NCBI RefSeq assembly: GCF_900091495.1
Contig: NZ_LT607413.1
Coordinates: 6,587,001 to 6,651,000 of the forward strand
Source of the DNA: Micromonospora echinospora
Lineage (GTDB): Bacteria; Actinomycetota; Actinomycetes; Mycobacteriales; Micromonosporaceae
Direction: 5' to 3'
Length of the DNA: 64,000 nucleotides
Below the pieces are notes generated by a model, which was given only the letters and a program-made list of their open reading frames with translations, made no database searches and was not told where the DNA came from. This document shows positions 1-8,604 of the stretch, piece by piece; within the stretch, counting starts at the first letter, position 1; each line of letters begins with the position of its first letter. A program made the position numbers and the translations under genes.

Positions 1-637
1 CCGGCGTGTCGCAGTAGCGGGTGAGGATCGCCCGCAGCGGCTCGGTGTGCTCGTCCTCGAGCTCGCTCACGCCGTCCTGGTCGCCGTCGTTGGAGGCGTG
101 GTGCTTGAAGAACTCGTAGCCCCACTCCGGCAGGCCGTAGGCGTCCCGCATCACCGCCATCATGCTGTTGCCGGCCTTGTCGGTGATGGGCGGCTGGCCC
201 TCCATCAGCAGCAGCACCGACGTGGTGCCCTCGGTGAAGTGCACGTTCGTGTTGTTGCAGGCGTTCTTGTTGTGCTCGATCACGGCGACCGTCTCCGGGA
301 ACAGCTCCAGGTTCGGCAGGCTCGCCGGGTCGACCCCGACGGCGCGGCCGAAGTCCTCGAACGTCTCGACGTGCCGCTTGGAGTTCGACAACGCGCCGAA
401 CTCCTCCTCGTACGCGTTCTCGATCAGCGAGCGCCGGATGTCCAGGTCGTCCATCCGGCAGGCGATGCCGGTCAGGTTCCGGGTCCACCAGCTCTTGATC
501 GGCCAGCGCTGCTCGACGAAGGTCCGGAGCAGCCGCTCGGTGGCCTTGCCGGCGAGGATGGTCTGGTAGAGCGGGCTGGTGGTCTTCCTCCGGGCGTGGA
601 TGCGCTCCTCGAGTTCGGCGACGAACTGTTCGGACAT
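1..637 (-). CDS. Haem-oxygenase-like iron oxygenase (HDO, PqqC/TenA fold), 3' end cut off by window edge
   Basis: The first 212 residues are visible; the stop lies outside the window. The ATG at 637 follows a GAGGAG ribosome site. The protein is all-alpha and acidic, of the PqqC/TenA/haem-oxygenase-like superfamily that includes diiron oxidases such as UndA and BesC. Candidate metal ligands, read by eye, are in the E-rich segment 'NAYEEEFGALS' (residues 75-85) with His89, Glu146, the 'FFKHH' pair (His179/180) followed by Asp184/186, and His197 in 'EDEH'. This spacing suits an iron-dependent oxidase rather than TenA thiaminase. The aldolase gene lies 227 bp upstream on the same strand, so the two may act together. 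The substrate cannot be told from sequence. The family is fairly sure, the reaction is not. Confidence 0.75.
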   Translation of the reverse strand, partial: MSEQFVAELEERIHARRKTTSPLYQTILAGKATERLLRTFVEQRWPIKSWWTRNLTGIACRMDDLDIRRSLIENAYEEEFGALSNSKRHVETFEDFGRAVGVDPASLPNLELFPETVAVIEHNKNACNNTNVHFTEGTTSVLLLMEGQPPITDKAGNSMMAVMRDAYGLPEWGYEFFKHHASNDGDQDGVSELEDEHTEPLRAILTRYCDTP

Positions 638-864
638 GGGGTGCTCCTCCTCGGGCGGGATCCGGTGCGGACCGGACGGGTCGCCGGCTCCGGCAGTGGC
701 CGGGCCGGTGGGTGGGACGGGCGAGGCGCGCGGCGGCGCCGGTGGGTCGGGCGGTGCGGGGGCACGGGGCGCGGTCCGGTCCACGCTGACCGGGGTCCGC
801 GGCGCGGTCGGATGACCGTGGGCGCTCCGGCTGCGGGTGACCTGCCGCCGAAGACCCGACCGGA

Positions 865-1788
865 TCACCCGCTGATGGCGTCGACCAGGGTGAACAATTC
901 GCGCTGGTTCTGGTCGCGGCGGTCCTTGATGGTGTCGACGTTCAGGTCGAGCAGGCCACCCGCAATCGACTCGCACCGGGCCAGCACCCCGTCCCGCCAG
1001 GGCTTGAGCACCTCGGCGGCGGTGCGCGCGAGCGGCGTCATCGCGTGCGGCGCCTGGGATCGGGCCCGCAGGTAGCCGGCGATCAGTTCGAGCGCGAGGT
1101 TGCCGCCGCCCTTGCCCATGCCGCCCAGGGACGCGTCCAGGTACCGGCAGCCGGCCTCGACGGCGGAGAGCGAGTTGATGAAGGCGAGGCTGAGCCCGTC
1201 GTGCGCGTGGAAGCCCAGGGGCACGGCGGTCTCCACGCCGGCCACCCGGATGAGCCGGTCGACCTGCTCGGGGAAGAGACTGCCGTTCGAGTCGGCCAGG
1301 TAGAAGGCGTCCACCTGCCACTGCTCGGCGAGGCGGGCCGCCGCAGCGACCGCACGGGCGGAGAGCTCGCTGACCCGGATGAGGTTGACCGCGACCCGCA
1401 GACCGGCGGCCCGGGCCGCCTCCACGTGCGGGGTCAGGTCCGCCAGGATGGCGTGCTGCGCCGGCAGCCGGACCATACCGACGCCGAGGGCGGCGAGGCG
1501 CCGGTAGTCGGTGGGGTGGACGTCTCGGGCGTGCGCCATGACCGTGACGGTCACCGTGGGGTTCGCCGCGCAGAGCGTACGCAGGTGGTCGTCGGGGCAA
1601 CAGGACGTCGGGCGGTCCGCGCCGTCGACGTCGTGGCGCCGGGGCCGGTAGTAGCCCACCTCGCAGAACGGGATGTGGGCGGTCGCGCAGGCGGAAACCA
1701 CGGTGGCGGCCTGTTGGCGCGACCAGGTGTGACCATTGACGTATCCACCGTCGCGTAACGTAACGTCAAGAAGTGCGACATTCTTCAT
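865..1788 (-). CDS. DRE-TIM (HMGL-like) metal-dependent aldolase
   Basis: A 307-residue protein. The ATG at 1788 is chosen because it follows AGGGGACGCCCCG and starts the domain directly ('MKNVALLDVTLRDGGYVNG'); an upstream in-frame ATG at 1860 would add 24 unrelated residues. The N-terminal 'LLDVTLRDGGY' carries the DRE-type metal-binding Asp and Arg, and 'GFHAHDGLSLA' carries the HxH pair of HMGL-like TIM barrels, as in 4-hydroxy-2-oxovalerate aldolase, HMG-CoA lyase and isopropylmalate synthase. 'LGGMGKGGGN' fits the glycine-rich loop late in the barrel. It probably makes or breaks a C-C bond next to a 2-oxo acid using a divalent metal. It is followed downstream by the HDO gene. The substrate is unknown. 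Confidence 0.75.
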   Translation of the reverse strand: MKNVALLDVTLRDGGYVNGHTWSRQQAATVVSACATAHIPFCEVGYYRPRRHDVDGADRPTSCCPDDHLRTLCAANPTVTVTVMAHARDVHPTDYRRLAALGVGMVRLPAQHAILADLTPHVEAARAAGLRVAVNLIRVSELSARAVAAAARLAEQWQVDAFYLADSNGSLFPEQVDRLIRVAGVETAVPLGFHAHDGLSLAFINSLSAVEAGCRYLDASLGGMGKGGGNLALELIAGYLRARSQAPHAMTPLARTAAEVLKPWRDGVLARCESIAGGLLDLNVDTIKDRRDQNQRELFTLVDAISG

Positions 1789-2701
1789 CGGGGCGTCCCC
1801 TGCATTCCTCGGACCTACCCGAGGCCACGCCCAACGTTGGGCGACCACGGGCGATGGCAAACGGGTGCCGGAAATTGATCAGTTCGGATCGGCGGTGCCC
1901 AGATCGGTGATCGACGCACGGAGGATCTTTCACGGGCAACATCCGCATCGCAATGGCCGGGTGTCGAGATTTCGTATTAAGCAAGAACGTTCAACGGGAC
2001 GAGCGACGTGAACGCGATCTCCGGATAGCTGTCCGGGCTGCTCGGACGCGTGCAATCAACGCTTGGCAGCCGCCGTCGACCGCATTGGTGAAACCGATCG
2101 GCACCCGGGACGAGCAGAATTGATCTCAATCTTTGCGGTATCGTCCGGTGCCGATATGGACGACATCCTGGAGGCGCAGTCACCGCCCACCTCAGCCCGG
2201 CCCCCGCCGGCCACCCGCGCTCGCACCAGCAAGCCCCGACGGGAGCACCCCGCACCGGCTGGCCGTGTTGGCCGAAGCCGTGGCCGGTGGCGTCCGCCTT
2301 TCACCGACGGCGGTCGGCACCGGGTCGGCGACCCGCACCGGGGCTCGGCACGCACGCCGGAGCACCGGCCCGCCGGCCCGGCGGCCACGCCGTTCCGACC
2401 AGTTCCCGCCGTGTGGAGGGAAGCTCCGAGCGGGGCATGGACAACTGCGCACGCCCTCGATTTCGTGGTCGACGACGACGGTCTCCCCGAAGGCGATGGC
2501 AGCGGCGACACGCTGCCGTTCCCGCATCGCGGGGCCGTTGCGTCAAGCGCCACCCCAGCGCATTACCGGCGTTTCCGTGCCCATCCGCAAAGACCGGTCG
2601 GACGTGAATCCGGACCAGTTACGCCTTTCTCCGGAAAGATCCTCGCAAGCCACTGATGATCGCCTGGACCGGACGACAAAAGCCGAGCACCGCCGGCATG
2701 C
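1789..2701. other. 0.9-kb intergenic region without a convincing gene
   Basis: The segment separates the aldolase (transcribed away, minus strand) from the 3' end of the AraC gene. Several open frames cross it, but none has a ribosome site, recognisable motif or domain, and base composition around 1860-2000 is less GC-rich than in the genes. The part near 1790-2000 should hold the aldolase promoter. No repeats or clear hairpins were seen. Confidence 0.5.
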
Positions 2702-3559
2702 TCAACGAACCCCGGCGACAAACTGGGCGGGAGTCACGCCGGTGTACTTCTTGAACATTCTTATCAGATGCGGCTGATCGCAGAAGCCGACCAGGGTCGC
2801 CACATTCGCCGCCGGGACACCGACGGCGAGCAGCCGTCGCGCGTGCCTGATCCGCACCTGGTTCTGGTAGGCGTGCGGCGGCATGCCCACCGCGCCGCTG
2901 AAGATACGCACCAGCCGGTACGCGCTGACCCCGGTCAGGGCGGCGAGATCCTGGAGGAGCACCTTGTCGGTGGCGTGCGCCTCAAGGTAGTCGCGTACCA
3001 GGTCCACCGCCCGGTGGTGGTTCCTCACCTCCCGGCCGGCACCCTCGGGGCCGACCGCACGGCCGGCGCGGGCCCGGCCCCGGAAGCGCTCCTGTACCGC
3101 TCGGCAGACCTCCAGGAGCGCCTGCTGCTGCCGCAACGGCTCCGTCCCGGGCGCGGTGAGCACCCGGTGGGCCCGGTCGAGCAGACCGGCCACCCGGCTG
3201 TCCCGGACGATCGTCTCGTCGACGGCGAGGGGATCCTCCAGGCCCGACTCGCCGGCCAGCAGCGGCGTGAGGGCCGCCTGGTCGAGGTAGAGGACCCGGT
3301 AACGATAGCCCTGGTCGGTGAGGGAGCGACCGGTGTGCACCTCGCCCGCGTTGATGACGAAGGTGCTCCCGGCCGGGGCGACGACGTGTTCGCCCCGGTG
3401 GACGAAGGAGGCGGTTCCGCTGTCCACGAGAGCCACGGTGGTCGTCTCGTGGGTGTGCCGGGTGTACTCGTGCACCCGGAAGTGGGCGTGCAGGACCTCC
3501 ACACCGTCCACGCCGGGCCGCCAGAGGGTGGCGGTGTCCCGGTTCCGACCTTTCGGCAC
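2702..3559 (-). CDS. AraC-family transcriptional regulator (cupin sensor + HTH)
   Basis: A 285-residue regulator. The N-terminal half is an AraC-binding cupin ('HTHETTTVALVDSG', 'PAGSTFVINAGEVHTG'). The C-terminal ~100 residues are the paired HTH domain ('LQDLAALTGVSAYRLVRIF' and 'VATLVGFCDQPHLIRMFKK', ending 'GVTPAQFVAG'). The architecture matches the second AraC protein at 7.1-8.0 kb. The GTG start at 3559 has only a weak ribosome site. The region just upstream (3560-3610) holds two short dyads, 3576-3590 and 3595-3608, that could be autoregulatory operators. The neighbouring debranching-like gene is upstream on the same strand. No ligand can be assigned. Confidence 0.85.
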   Translation of the reverse strand: MPKGRNRDTATLWRPGVDGVEVLHAHFRVHEYTRHTHETTTVALVDSGTASFVHRGEHVVAPAGSTFVINAGEVHTGRSLTDQGYRYRVLYLDQAALTPLLAGESGLEDPLAVDETIVRDSRVAGLLDRAHRVLTAPGTEPLRQQQALLEVCRAVQERFRGRARAGRAVGPEGAGREVRNHHRAVDLVRDYLEAHATDKVLLQDLAALTGVSAYRLVRIFSGAVGMPPHAYQNQVRIRHARRLLAVGVPAANVATLVGFCDQPHLIRMFKKYTGVTPAQFVAGVR

Positions 3560-3654
3560 GTCGTCGAGTCTACGTACGACGTTCGGTCGTCAAGGTACCG
3601 ATGGGTACACACCGGACAACAGCGGTCGGGGTGGGAGGTGGCGACGGCCGGCGG

Positions 3655-3686
3655 GACCGGCACCTGCCGCCCGGCGGGTGCCGGTC
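3655..3686 (-). terminator. Hairpin 3' of the debranching-like gene
   Basis: Nine-base arms (3655-3663 and 3678-3686) are perfectly complementary, with further pairing inside. The hairpin begins about 10 bp beyond the stop codon of the gene at 3696-6158 on the minus strand. There is no T-tract, as is common in actinomycetes. Confidence 0.45.
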
Positions 3687-3695
3687 GCCGGGTGG

Positions 3696-6158
3696 TCAGG
3701 CCAGCCGGTGCGCGGAGAAGGGGCGCCCCCGGCCGAGCGCGTCGGCGTACCCCCACCGGCCCCGGACGTCCAGCAGCTCGATCTGACCGAGTTCCTCCGG
3801 CACGGCGGCGTCGACCGCCAGGTGGTCCTCGTACGGTTCGAGGCCGAGCAGCACCCGGAGCAGCAGCAGCGTCGCCCCGGCCGAGGGGGCGTACGGACTG
3901 TCGGCGAACCGGTGCGGCACCGGGACCCGGGTGCGGGCCCGGTCGTACCCGGCGAAGAGGGCGGGCAGCCGGCCGTCGAAGTACCGGGACGCCTCCAGCA
4001 GGTCGCAGGCGATGCGTCCGGCCTCCTGCTTGAACCCGTAGCGGCGCAGCCCCCAGGCGATCAGCGAGTTGTCCGCCGGCCACACCGCGCCGGTGTGGTG
4101 GCCCAACGGGTTGAACTCCATCTCGGTGGTGGCCATGGTGCGCACCCCCCAGCCCGAGTAGAGGGTGGGGCCGAGCAGGTGCCGCGCCAGGTGTCCGGCA
4201 CGCTCCGGCGGGACGATGCCGCTGAACAGCAGGTGTCCGACGTTCGACGCCAGTGCGTCGACCTTCGTCCCGTCGGCCTCCAGGGCGAGCGCGTAGTATC
4301 CGCGCTCGGGGATCCAGAAGTCCCGGTCGAACCGTTCCCGCAGGTCGGCGGCCTCCCGCTCCAGGCGGTCGGCCCACTCCGGGTCGCCCCAGAACCGCCG
4401 GGCCATCCGGGCCGCCCGCCGCTTGGCGTCGTAGGCGTACCCCTGTAGCTCACAGATCGCCTGCGGGAACGTGGCCAGCCGGCCGTCGCGGAAGCAGATG
4501 CCCCGGACCGAGGCGCGCCAACTCTCGTTGGCCTGCCCCGTCCAGGTGCGTCGGCAGACGGACCAGACGTAGCCCCGGCCGATCGGATCGGCGTACCGGT
4601 CCAGCCAGGAGATGGCCGCGCGGACCTGGAACTCGTACGCGCGGACCGTGTCCGCGTCACCGGTCCAGCGTTCGTACTCGTCGAGCAGGATGACGAAGAG
4701 CGGGGTGGTGTCGGCGGCGGTGAAGGCGGCGGCGTCCGGGGCGTCGTTGAAGGCGGCGGACTCCCCGTACCGGCTCTCCTGGAGGATCTTGCCGGGCTGT
4801 TCGCCCCGGAACGGGTCGTGCCGCGCCCCCTGGCTCAGCGCCAGGATCCGCAGGGTGGCGGCCGCCCGGTCCGGTATGAAGGGCAGCACCTGGAAGCCGT
4901 TGATCAGGTTCTCCCGGCCGAGGAGGGCCATCGACCAGGGCAGACCGGTCGCGGGTAGCCGCTCCCGGTAGTTGAGCCCCTGGTAGTGGAGCGCGGCGAG
5001 GTCGCGCACGCTGCGCGCGTAGGCGTCACCGAGGGGCTGGTGGTCGGCCCGCAGCCGGGGCACGTCGGCGACGAGGGCGTCGATCCCCCGGGCCGACTCG
5101 GCGCGTGAGCGGTTGATCCCGCTGTCCAGCCGCTCCCGCAGGTCACGGCGACGCAGGTCCCGGACGAGCGTCAGGACGCGCAGCCGGACCGACCACGTCT
5201 CGTGCGGTGCGACGGTGACGGTGTAGGTCAGGCCCCGCTCGTCCAGGTCGGCCGGCTCGCTGGTGGAGATGATCGTCTCCCGGTGCAGCATCTGCCGCCG
5301 GTAGTGCAGCCGCAGCGTGTGCCCCTCGACGGTGGCGGAGACCGGGCGGTTCCGGCAGAGGCTGTCCCGGATCTCCTGCACCTCGGCGAAGTCCGCGCCG
5401 ACGTCGAGCCGGACCACGTACCGCAGCGGTTCCGGCGCGAAGTTGATGAGCGTGATCTCCTCCTGGAAGACCTGCCCGACCCACCGGTGCCGCAGGATCG
5501 ACGTGGTCGCGTTGACGTAGTGCGTCGGCTGGCCGGGCACCAGCGCGAACCTCGCCTCGGCGGAGCTGATGTCGTCGACCGAGAGCGTCGACAGGCGTTC
5601 CCCGTCGACCGTCACCCGCCAGGTCGACAGGAACCGGGTGTCGAAGAAGAAGAGGCCGAGCGGGCTGTTGGGGTTCGGGTCGATGTCTCCGTGCTGGTCA
5701 CTGATCATGAACACGTCGCCGGAGAAGACGTTGACGGAACCGGGCAGCCCCACGCCGCCCCGGCTGGTGCAGCCGGGCGATCCGCGCACCGGTTCGGGGT
5801 TGGCGCTGTCGGCCGTGGGCGGCAGCAGCCGACGGAAGGTCAGGAAGAGCGACAGGTCGCCCTCGACCGACAGGACCCCCCGCAGCAGCATCGCCACCAC
5901 GTGGTCCGTACCGTCGAGCAGCCGGACGAACATCTCGGGCGGGATCGCCACGACGCAGTCGGCCCGGTCGCCGGCACGGTCCACCCGGACCTGCCCGGCC
6001 CGCACGTGCACGAACCAGACCGTGGTCCGCCCGTCGGCGTCGACGAGGTCGAACCGGATGGTCCCGTGGGGCGGAGGCGGCAGTCGGCCGGGGGCGGAGT
6101 CCGCCAGGCCGGCGAAGAAGCGGGTGATCCGGTCGACCGCCGGGAAGCCTGTCGACAC
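3696..6158 (-). CDS. SCP2 / amylo-alpha-1,6-glucosidase-like (glycogen debranching) fusion
   Basis: An 820-residue protein with two parts. Residues ~1-115 resemble an SCP2 sterol-carrier domain ('TIRFDLVDADGRTTVWFVHV' onward). From ~135 onward it matches the bacterial GDE_N_bis plus six-hairpin glucosidase family ('GDVFMISDQHGDIDP', 'GLFFFDTRFLSTWRV'; later 'LPWSMALLGRENLINGFQ', 'GHHTGAVWPADNSLIAWGL'). Members hydrolyse alpha-1,6 or related glucosidic links in glycogen-like glucans. The GTG start at 6158 follows a G-rich ribosome site. There is no signal peptide, so it should be cytoplasmic. It faces away from the alpha/beta-hydrolase gene; the 158-bp gap is a divergent promoter region. The SCP2 fusion is unusual for a debranching enzyme, so the true substrate might be a glycolipid. 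Confidence 0.8.
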   Translation of the reverse strand: MSTGFPAVDRITRFFAGLADSAPGRLPPPPHGTIRFDLVDADGRTTVWFVHVRAGQVRVDRAGDRADCVVAIPPEMFVRLLDGTDHVVAMLLRGVLSVEGDLSLFLTFRRLLPPTADSANPEPVRGSPGCTSRGGVGLPGSVNVFSGDVFMISDQHGDIDPNPNSPLGLFFFDTRFLSTWRVTVDGERLSTLSVDDISSAEARFALVPGQPTHYVNATTSILRHRWVGQVFQEEITLINFAPEPLRYVVRLDVGADFAEVQEIRDSLCRNRPVSATVEGHTLRLHYRRQMLHRETIISTSEPADLDERGLTYTVTVAPHETWSVRLRVLTLVRDLRRRDLRERLDSGINRSRAESARGIDALVADVPRLRADHQPLGDAYARSVRDLAALHYQGLNYRERLPATGLPWSMALLGRENLINGFQVLPFIPDRAAATLRILALSQGARHDPFRGEQPGKILQESRYGESAAFNDAPDAAAFTAADTTPLFVILLDEYERWTGDADTVRAYEFQVRAAISWLDRYADPIGRGYVWSVCRRTWTGQANESWRASVRGICFRDGRLATFPQAICELQGYAYDAKRRAARMARRFWGDPEWADRLEREAADLRERFDRDFWIPERGYYALALEADGTKVDALASNVGHLLFSGIVPPERAGHLARHLLGPTLYSGWGVRTMATTEMEFNPLGHHTGAVWPADNSLIAWGLRRYGFKQEAGRIACDLLEASRYFDGRLPALFAGYDRARTRVPVPHRFADSPYAPSAGATLLLLRVLLGLEPYEDHLAVDAAVPEELGQIELLDVRGRWGYADALGRGRPFSAHRLA

Positions 6159-6316
6159 GCCCCCGCCCCCCTTCCGCTACAGATCGCAAAACGGAAGTAT
6201 CGGCACAAAGACGAGCGTACGCTGCGGATCACCGGAGCGGGCGCGCTTCAGTGGAACGGGCCGCGCCCGGCCGGGTGAGCGCGGTCGGACGCTGGCGACG
6301 ACCTCCGGGAGGACCC

Positions 6317-7102
6317 ATGTCGGATCAGCACACCGCCGCGGGAATGCGCTACTGGACGTACGGGCACGGCGACCGCGACACCTTCCTGCTCGTCCACGGC
6401 TGGTGCGGCGACCACGAGTTCATGGAACCGGTCGCCCGGCACCTCGCCGGCCGGCACGCGCGGGTAGTCGCCGTCGACATGCCGGGACACGGCGAGAGCC
6501 CCCCGCCTCCCGACGGGTACGGCGTGGACCGCCTCGCGGCCCGGCTACGCGCCTTCGCCGGCGCGCTCGACCTGCGCGACGTCGTGGTGGTCGGCCACAG
6601 CCTGGGCGGGGTCTGGTCCCTCGCCGCCGTCGCCGGGGACCGGGACCGCTTCACCGGCCTGGCCCTGCTCGACTCGGCCGTGGCCGGTCCCCCCGGCGCC
6701 ACGGAAGCGGTCGAGCAGACCGCCCGGTCGCTGCGCGACGACACCTCCGGGACGGTCCGGGAGTCCATCGTCCGGTCCTACTTCCTGCCCGGCTCGGATC
6801 CCCGGCTGGTCGAGTGGGTGGTCGCGCAGATGGCCGCGCCGTCCACCGAGGTCGCCTACGAACCCATCGCCGGCCTGGCCGCGTACCTGCGCGCCGAGGA
6901 GGACGTCGCGGCGCTGACCCGCTGGGACCGGCCGCTGCTCTTCGTCGGCAGCAACGCCCCGTTCGCCGACTACGCCCGCCTGGCCGAGCTGGCACCCCGG
7001 GCCGACATCGGACAGGCCGCCGGCTCCGGGCACTTCGTGCAACTCGAGGTGCCGACGCAGACCAACGCCATGATCAGCCGGCACCTCCAACTCACCCGCT
7101 GA
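6317..7102 (+). CDS. Alpha/beta-fold serine hydrolase
   Basis: A 261-residue hydrolase. The ATG at 6317 follows GGGAGGACCC, which is better than an upstream in-frame ATG at 6251. 'LLVHGWCGDHEFM' is the oxyanion-hole loop, 'VVVGHSLGGVW' the nucleophile elbow (Ser of GHSLG), and 'GSGHFVQLEVP' near the end carries the catalytic His. Because the nucleophile is Ser rather than Asp, it is not an OleB-type dehalogenase-like enzyme and is not the missing partner of the ole-type operon at 14-19 kb. Its 3' end overlaps the convergent AraC gene by 11 bp. The substrate is unknown. Confidence 0.85.
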   Translation: MSDQHTAAGMRYWTYGHGDRDTFLLVHGWCGDHEFMEPVARHLAGRHARVVAVDMPGHGESPPPPDGYGVDRLAARLRAFAGALDLRDVVVVGHSLGGVWSLAAVAGDRDRFTGLALLDSAVAGPPGATEAVEQTARSLRDDTSGTVRESIVRSYFLPGSDPRLVEWVVAQMAAPSTEVAYEPIAGLAAYLRAEEDVAALTRWDRPLLFVGSNAPFADYARLAELAPRADIGQAAGSGHFVQLEVPTQTNAMISRHLQLTR

Positions 7103-8036
7103 CCCCTGTCCCGGCGGTCCACCGGTCGACGCCGTTCAGCGGCCCGGCCGCCGCGCCGACGGCGGCGGACCAGACGGCGGGGGTCAGCCCGTAGGACCGC
7201 CGGAACATGCGGGTCAGGTGCGCCTGGTCGGCGAAGCCGGCCCGGACGGCGACGTCCGGCAACGGGACACCGGCCCGGATCAGGCCGCGGGCCAGGTCGA
7301 GTTGACGCGACGTCCGGTACCGGGTGGGGCTGGTGCCGAAGGCGACGCGGAACTGGCGGGCGACCGACCAACGGTCCAGTCCGGCCACCAGTTCGAGGTC
7401 CCCGGCCCGGTGCCGGACCGTCGGTTCCTCGGTCAGCAGCACCCGCACCCGCGCCATCGCGGCGAGGTCGAGCGGCCGGCGGCGGCCCCGGGCGGGAGCC
7501 GCATGCGCCCGCAACAGGTCCGCGATCGCGGTGCCCACCTCCACCGCCCCGACCTCGTCGAGCGGCTCGTCGAGGTGGGCCAGGGCGTCGGCGAGGACGC
7601 GGGGCACCCCGGCCGGCCGGATCACCGGATCGGCGACGAAGGGCAGCGGATCGCCGTCGAGGGCCGCCCGGACGACGGCCGGGTCCAGGTAGACGATCCG
7701 GTAGCCGAAGCCCTCGTCGGTGCCGCCCGCGCCGTCGTGCGGTTCGTCGGGATGCAGGACGTGCCACTCGCCGGGCAGGCAGTGGTGCTGTTCGGCGCGG
7801 TAGCGGAAGGTCTGCACACCGGCCAGCGTGACGCCGACGGCGTACCGGTCGTGGCGGTGCGGGGAGAACGCCTCGCCGCGCAGTTCGGCCGCCAGACGCT
7901 CGATGCCCGCGCCGCCGGCCCCGGGGCGGATCCGGACACCCGGTACGCGGCGCTGCCGCTCCCGGCCCGGCGTGAGATGACGGCGCAGCAGGTCGCCGTC
8001 CGCGCTCCCGGACGGCCGGGAGTCAGCCGGGATCAC
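7092..8036 (-). CDS. AraC-family transcriptional regulator, translationally coupled to a cupin gene
   Basis: A 314-residue regulator with a cupin sensor half ('SPHRHDRYAVGVTLAGVQTF', 'GEWHVLHPDEPHDG') and a C-terminal HTH ('LELVAGLDRWSVARQFRVAF', 'AVRAGFADQAHLTRMFRR'). I start it at the GTG at 8036, which overlaps the stop of the upstream cupin gene as GTGA. The open frame continues further upstream, but there it lies out of frame inside the cupin gene. Its 3' end overlaps the convergent hydrolase. It is a paralogue in layout of the regulator at 2.7 kb. Probably it controls the cupin gene or the neighbouring hydrolase or dehydrogenase. Confidence 0.8.
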   Translation of the reverse strand: MIPADSRPSGSADGDLLRRHLTPGRERQRRVPGVRIRPGAGGAGIERLAAELRGEAFSPHRHDRYAVGVTLAGVQTFRYRAEQHHCLPGEWHVLHPDEPHDGAGGTDEGFGYRIVYLDPAVVRAALDGDPLPFVADPVIRPAGVPRVLADALAHLDEPLDEVGAVEVGTAIADLLRAHAAPARGRRRPLDLAAMARVRVLLTEEPTVRHRAGDLELVAGLDRWSVARQFRVAFGTSPTRYRTSRQLDLARGLIRAGVPLPDVAVRAGFADQAHLTRMFRRSYGLTPAVWSAAVGAAAGPLNGVDRWTAGTGVSG

Positions 8037-8359
8037 CCGGCCGCCGCCGTCCCCTCGGCGGGGCCGAAGACCACGAGAACGGTGAGCTCCTCGGTGACGT
8101 CCACGAACCGGTGCTCCTCCCCGGCCGGGACGAACACCACGCTGCCGGGCCCGACGTCGACCGCCTCGTCCGGGGTACGGAGCCGGCCGCGTCCCCGCAG
8201 CACGACGTAGATCTCGTCCTCGGTGTGCGGTCGCTGAAGGTCCGGCGCCCCGACGGGGATCACGTACGTGCCGAGGCTGAGGTGGGGCACCCGCAGGTGT
8301 TCCACGTACGTGGCGCCGGTCTCGACGTGGTGCCGGCCGGCCTCCGCGATCACCCTCAT
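8033..8359 (-). CDS. Small single-domain cupin
   Basis: A 108-residue cupin. The ATG at 8359 follows GGGGAGGGGGACGGG and starts '[14 protein letters not shown]'. Cupin motif 1 is '[17 protein letters not shown]' (His and Glu metal ligands) and motif 2 is '[15 protein letters not shown]' (His ligand). Such proteins bind a metal and act as small isomerases, dioxygenases or sensors. Its stop overlaps the start of the AraC regulator by four bases, so the two are made together; the cupin may process or buffer the regulator's ligand, which is an inference. Confidence 0.8.
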   Translation of the reverse strand: MRVIAEAGRHHVETGATYVEHLRVPHLSLGTYVIPVGAPDLQRPHTEDEIYVVLRGRGRLRTPDEAVDVGPGSVVFVPAGEEHRFVDVTEELTVLVVFGPAEGTAAAG

Positions 8360-8604
8360 CCCGTCCCCCTCCCCGGGGCGCTCCCCCGCGACGTGCGGCG
8401 GGCCGGTCGCCGTCCGAGCCCCGCGTCCCGTCGGCGCCGTTCCCGCCGATGCCATCCCATCGCAGCCGGCGGCCCGGTTCACGGTCCAATCCGCCGGTCC
8501 TGGACTGCGCACGATCGTTCAAGACGTGGTGCCGCCGGCCCGGCTACAACCGTTGCGGCGGCACCGGGGACCGCCCGTGCGCAGGCGTGGAGGTGACCGC
8601 GACG

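Noticed and set aside
865..1788. Aldolase as the last step of a meta-cleavage pathway with the hydratase and tautomerase at 62.4-63.3 kb
   Set aside because: They are about 61 kb apart with many unrelated genes between, and the aldolase is not a close match to MhpE by eye.
2063..2656. Overlapping open frames in the 1.8-2.7 kb gap
   Set aside because: No ribosome sites, motifs or domain-like sequence on either strand; amino-acid content is that of random GC-rich frames.
6317..7102. Alpha/beta hydrolase as the missing OleB
   Set aside because: It has a Ser nucleophile (GHSLG) instead of the Asp of OleB and lies 7 kb from the operon on the other strand.
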